A DNA stretch of 36,090 bases, taken from positions 26,407 through 62,496 of the forward strand of contig DBVN01000118.1 of the NCBI GenBank assembly GCA_002308515.1. Direction: 5' to 3'. Of this stretch, positions 32,925-36,090 are shown in pieces. The DNA comes from Verrucomicrobia bacterium UBA1263 (GTDB lineage: Bacteria > Verrucomicrobiota > Verrucomicrobiia > Limisphaerales > UBA1412). The position numbers were made by a program, and so were the translations under genes. The first letter of the stretch is position 1. The number at the start of each line of letters is the position of its first letter. The notes under the pieces were generated by a model. The model was not told the origin of the DNA. It did not search any database and worked only from the letters and a program-made list of their open reading frames with translations.

Positions 32925-32966
32925 GATTTTGATTTTTTCAAAACATATTCAAAATCAATATGTTCT

Positions 32967-33043
32967 GTAGAGACGCGGGACTCCCGCGTCTCCGAGACGA
33001 GCGACCCGCTCGTCTTTGAGACGCCCGAATCGGGCGTCTCTAC
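32967..33043. repeat. Triple-hairpin GAGACG repeat element
   Basis: Three consecutive hairpins, each with a 10-bp stem and 3-base loop, one base apart: 32970-32992, 32994-33016 and 33018-33040. All share the outer arms GAGACG and CGTCTC (the second ends CGTCTT, giving one G-T pair). The inner four base pairs differ: CGGG/CCCG, AGCG/CGCT and CCCG/CGGG. GTA before and TAC after the block close it as a whole. It lies between the converging menE and Ig-protein genes, where it could end transcription from both sides, though it lacks T-runs. It resembles REP/BIME-type dispersed elements. Confidence 0.85.
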
Positions 33044-33063
33044 GTAACATATTTTGGGCTAAA

Positions 33064-36054
33064 CTACTTCACCGCTCTGTAGAATTTCTTTCCTTTAGAT
33101 GGTGTGAATGTATAAGCACCGCTTTGGGTACCGCTTACATTCTTCCAGGTCTTCATGTCTGTACTTTCCTGCAGCGTACCCGTGAAGGTGATCTTCCACT
33201 TGCCGCCGCTGGTCTGTGTCAGACTCAGTTCAGGCATTCCGCCCTGCGTCACGGTCAGGATCACCGGGGTGCTCATCACCGCTCCCTGCGCATTGGTGAC
33301 CATCACCATGTATGTTCCCGCGTCGTTTGTGGAGGCTGACGGGATCGTATAGCTGGAACCGTTGGCACCGCTCAGCAGAGAATTATTCTTGAACCACTGA
33401 TAGATCAGAGGCGCGCTTCCGGTCGCCCTCACGCTGAGGGTCACACTGCCGCCTTCGCTGACGGTCTGGCTCTTCGGCTGAGTGGTGATGACCGGTGCGG
33501 ATGGTGCCGCCGTGAACGTCACATTCACCGTGTCAATATCGGCACTGCTCGTTCCGCCGGGTGTCGTGATCATCAGCTGGCCGCTCAGGGTCACGGTCCC
33601 GCTAAAGCCTTCCGGAACGCTCGCGGTATAGGTCAGTGTGCCGGGGAACTGATAATTCCCGCTCATATCGAATCCGCTCCAGCTGACTTTCATACCTCCT
33701 TCCGCTTCAGCGGCGGTTCCGCCATTGCTGATGCCGCTGAAGGTGATATCCTTCCTCTGCCAGGTCTCTTCCAGTGAACCGAAGTATCCCTTCGGCGCGT
33801 TGGAAATCGTCAGCGTAACGGTCGCCTTGTTCCCGGTCACGTTCACACTGCGCCGGACACTCAATCCCGTAGGCGGCGGCTCTGTCTTCACCGTCAGCGT
33901 TGCCGCGCTGCTGGTCACATTACCGGCACTGTTGCTCACGGTCACCGTGTAGCTGCCTTCATCACTGCTCTTCGCACTGCTGATGGTATAGCTGGACTTT
34001 GTAGCTCCGCTGATGGCAGTACCGTTCTTCTTCCATTGATACTTCAGATCGGACCCTGTCGCTGTTACACTAAAGGTCACTGAACTGCCTTCGTTCACTG
34101 TCTGGCTCTTCGGCTGGGTCGTGATGCTCGGCGCGGTCACATCGCTGATCACACTGTCGCCGGTCGTCTGGACTTCTGTCATGTTAAAGGTCGTGCTTCC
34201 CGTCAAGGTCACCGTCCCCGTATAATCGTTCGGCAGTGTTATAGTATAGCTCAAGTCATGTGGGGTTCCCTCCATGAAAGCCCAGCGGAGCGTTCCTTTT
34301 TCTTTTATGTAAACACCGCCATTGCTTATATCACTGATCTCGATTCCTTCCATCACAGGGACGATTTCCTCCACAAAATAGAGGATCACCTCCGGATCCG
34401 GACGCAAACTCAGGCTGACCGTGGCCGTGTTCCCGTTCTTCCGGATCGTTCGGGTACTGGTGCTGTCACCTTCCGAAGCGGCTCTCACCACCAGGTTTTC
34501 CGGCACATCCGGTTCCATTTCTGTCAGTTCCTGCGATGCTACATTAAATTGTTCTATAGGTATTATCACTGGTACTCCAATATTACCACTTCCACTTCCT
34601 CCCGGTTTGATCACTCCCGCTATCCAGCAGTTGGGTTCCTCCTTCTCTGATTTATACAGGTAATCACTGCCATGAAGCCATATCTGCACTCCGCGCGCCG
34701 CGTAAGGTGTTCCAATGACAGTAGAACCGGTAGCGGGTGCCGGGCGTGACCAATTCTTAAACTGCTTCCAGGACATACAGTAACTGGCTATCTCCTGTGT
34801 CGAGATATCCATGTAATCATTCAGATCTGCCGGATGCAGCTTCTCGTTAAAATCTATGCTCCGATCCCCTGTAACATCCTTCTCAATCTCTGTGAAAGTC
34901 ACTTTCCCATTCAGATCCATCTTTTTATAGCAATTCCAGGGCACCTTCACGACATATTGGATATCCCTCGGCTCCGCGTCAAAGAAATACCAGCGGATCG
35001 CGTGGTTAGTCGCACTGTAATATCCTCCGTAACTGTTCGTAATAGCCATTGAATATATGTTTGTAAGATCCAATGGGATAACAGAACTGTTCGTCATGAA
35101 TAGAGTAATATCATAGGACAGTGTATTTGAAAGCGGCGGCAGGATATCCTCCACAAAATAAGAGTTATCCGTGTTCACAGGGGCGGTATGCAGTATCACC
35201 TTGGCATATTTTCCCCTCTTATAAATACTGCTGATCGCTTCTCCCAGCTTGACCGTCAACTTTACACTCTTACTGTTTACATATCCGGCTGCATTGCTCA
35301 CTTTCACCATATAGGTGCCGGTATCATTCCCTGTCGTACTGTTGATAGTATAACTGGAGCCGGTCGCTCCCGCGATAGTTTTGTTATCTTTGTACCATTG
35401 ATAACTCAGCGGTGCCGTACCGGTCGCAGTCACGCTCAGGGTCACATTGCTTCTGGGGCCGACCGTCTGCTCTACCGGTTGGACAGTAATAGTCGGTTTG
35501 ATATTGACTGTTAATGTTGCCAGTGCACTGGTTACATTGCCCGCAATATTGTTCACGACTACCTTATAACGGGTACCTGCATCACTCACCATCGTTTTTT
35601 CGATGGTGTAAGTCTCGCCTGTCGCACCGCTGATGGCAATATTATCCTTATACCACTGATAGCTCAGATTTCCTCCGGTTGCCGTCACACTGAAAACAGC
35701 TCTGTTTCCTTCCGTTACAGTAACATCCTTTGTAAAAGACGCAATGACAGGCTTTGTGATAACCGTCAGCACCGCCTCATCACTGGTCAAATTGCCGATA
35801 CTGTTGCTCACCATCACCGTATAGCTCCCCGCGTCACCGGACTTCACACTGTTGATCTTATAACTGGAACTCGTCGCCCCGCTGATAGCGGTACCGTCTT
35901 TCTTCCATTGATAAGTCATCGGAAGTGTTTTCAGTGAAACGCTGAAGTTTTTCCCCGCGGCAGGAGCCTGGGCAAATACCGTTCCGCACAGCATCCACAT
36001 CGCCGCGCACATCGTTAATATTTTCGTCATTTTCATATACATTAAATTTTTCAT
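33064..36054 (-). CDS. Secreted Ig-repeat protein with three copies of a second beta-rich module
   Basis: 996 residues from the ATG at 36054 (in-frame ATGs at the 6th and 8th codons are alternatives; no ribosome-binding site is evident), with a signal peptide ending near VFAQA. Domains by eye: Ig1 about 35-95, which lacks its usual first strands; Ig2 97-185; Ig3 186-270; a module with YFVEDILPP and AIRWYFFDAEP about 275-400; a linker region with a GGSGSG stretch; a second module with YFVEEIVPV and TLRWAFMEGTP about 545-640; Ig4 645-735; a third, diverged module about 740-850; Ig5 853-940; and a C-terminal module ending KKFYRAVK. The Ig repeats carry the W and Y-x-V patterns of the fold (YQWKKNGTAISGA, GSYTVTVSN). 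No enzyme motif; probably an adhesin or surface scaffold. GC content rises toward the 3' end, suggesting mixed origin. Confidence 0.82.
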   Translation of the reverse strand: MKNLMYMKMTKILTMCAAMWMLCGTVFAQAPAAGKNFSVSLKTLPMTYQWKKDGTAISGATSSSYKINSVKSGDAGSYTVMVSNSIGNLTSDEAVLTVITKPVIASFTKDVTVTEGNRAVFSVTATGGNLSYQWYKDNIAISGATGETYTIEKTMVSDAGTRYKVVVNNIAGNVTSALATLTVNIKPTITVQPVEQTVGPRSNVTLSVTATGTAPLSYQWYKDNKTIAGATGSSYTINSTTGNDTGTYMVKVSNAAGYVNSKSVKLTVKLGEAISSIYKRGKYAKVILHTAPVNTDNSYFVEDILPPLSNTLSYDITLFMTNSSVIPLDLTNIYSMAITNSYGGYYSATNHAIRWYFFDAEPRDIQYVVKVPWNCYKKMDLNGKVTFTEIEKDVTGDRSIDFNEKLHPADLNDYMDISTQEIASYCMSWKQFKNWSRPAPATGSTVIGTPYAARGVQIWLHGSDYLYKSEKEEPNCWIAGVIKPGGSGSGNIGVPVIIPIEQFNVASQELTEMEPDVPENLVVRAASEGDSTSTRTIRKNGNTATVSLSLRPDPEVILYFVEEIVPVMEGIEISDISNGGVYIKEKGTLRWAFMEGTPHDLSYTITLPNDYTGTVTLTGSTTFNMTEVQTTGDSVISDVTAPSITTQPKSQTVNEGSSVTFSVTATGSDLKYQWKKNGTAISGATKSSYTISSAKSSDEGSYTVTVSNSAGNVTSSAATLTVKTEPPPTGLSVRRSVNVTGNKATVTLTISNAPKGYFGSLEETWQRKDITFSGISNGGTAAEAEGGMKVSWSGFDMSGNYQFPGTLTYTASVPEGFSGTVTLSGQLMITTPGGTSSADIDTVNVTFTAAPSAPVITTQPKSQTVSEGGSVTLSVRATGSAPLIYQWFKNNSLLSGANGSSYTIPSASTNDAGTYMVMVTNAQGAVMSTPVILTVTQGGMPELSLTQTSGGKWKITFTGTLQESTDMKTWKNVSGTQSGAYTFTPSKGKKFYRAVK

Positions 36055-36090
36055 TATAAATCACTTGTAGCAACGGTGTTAAAAAACAAC

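Noticed and set aside
32967..33043. CRISPR array
   Set aside because: Three units with 24-base period, 1-base spacers and self-complementary sequence; there are no unique spacers and no cas genes nearby.

Overview
The window looks like chromosomal DNA from a member of the PVC group, probably a Lentisphaerota/Kiritimatiellota/Verrucomicrobiota-type anaerobe or gut/rumen bacterium. This is an inference. It rests on very large secreted PA14/Ig/lectin-like proteins with a terminal Y/F-Y-R module, an RHS-core orphan cassette, a DUF3616-like protein, a large alpha-2-macroglobulin, and a compact menaquinone operon in an order also seen in Bacteroidetes. Most of the DNA is of middle GC. Bases 1000-2950 are clearly AT-rich (single 60-base lines near 28-32% GC), and the 3' part of the last gene is GC-rich (one 60-base line near 68%).

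Layout. (1) 1-734, minus: N-terminal part of a multi-pass membrane protein running off the left edge. (2) 1004-2999, plus: a compact AT-rich unit with a promoter-like site, a 28-residue signal/lipobox-like mini-ORF, an RHS-core protein with an unrecognised C-terminal domain, two small membrane proteins and a terminator. It resembles an orphan RHS toxin/immunity cassette and is the best candidate here for something undescribed. (3) 3130-10275, plus: leuS, a secreted DUF3616-like protein and an AddB-type nuclease/helicase subunit. (4) 15101-10277, minus: a tightly packed run of zinc-ribbon coiled-coil protein, secreted protein of unknown function, secreted clan GH-A glycosidase with an inserted carbohydrate-binding-like domain, and ilvN. 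A Leu/Ile-rich upstream ORF overlaps the ilvN start. (5) 20358-15253, minus: a 1701-residue secreted multidomain protein with its own terminator. (6) 20725-32924, plus: a 1974-residue alpha-2-macroglobulin followed, with mostly overlapping start/stop codons, by menI, menF, menD, menB, menC and menE. (7) 32967-33043: three consecutive near-perfect hairpins built on one GAGACG...CGTCTC frame. (8) 36054-33064, minus: a 996-residue secreted Ig-repeat protein containing three copies of another beta-rich module.

How the genes work together: menF, menD, menC, menE, menB and menI cover chorismate to 1,4-dihydroxy-2-naphthoate, except for a recognisable MenH; the later prenylation and methylation steps (MenA, UbiE/MenG) are not in the window. 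The organism therefore very probably respires through menaquinone. The secreted genes suggest a cell that binds and cuts polysaccharide and protects its envelope against proteases. No rRNA, tRNA, CRISPR array, transposase or phage gene was recognised. All family calls come from reading motifs by eye; no database search was run.
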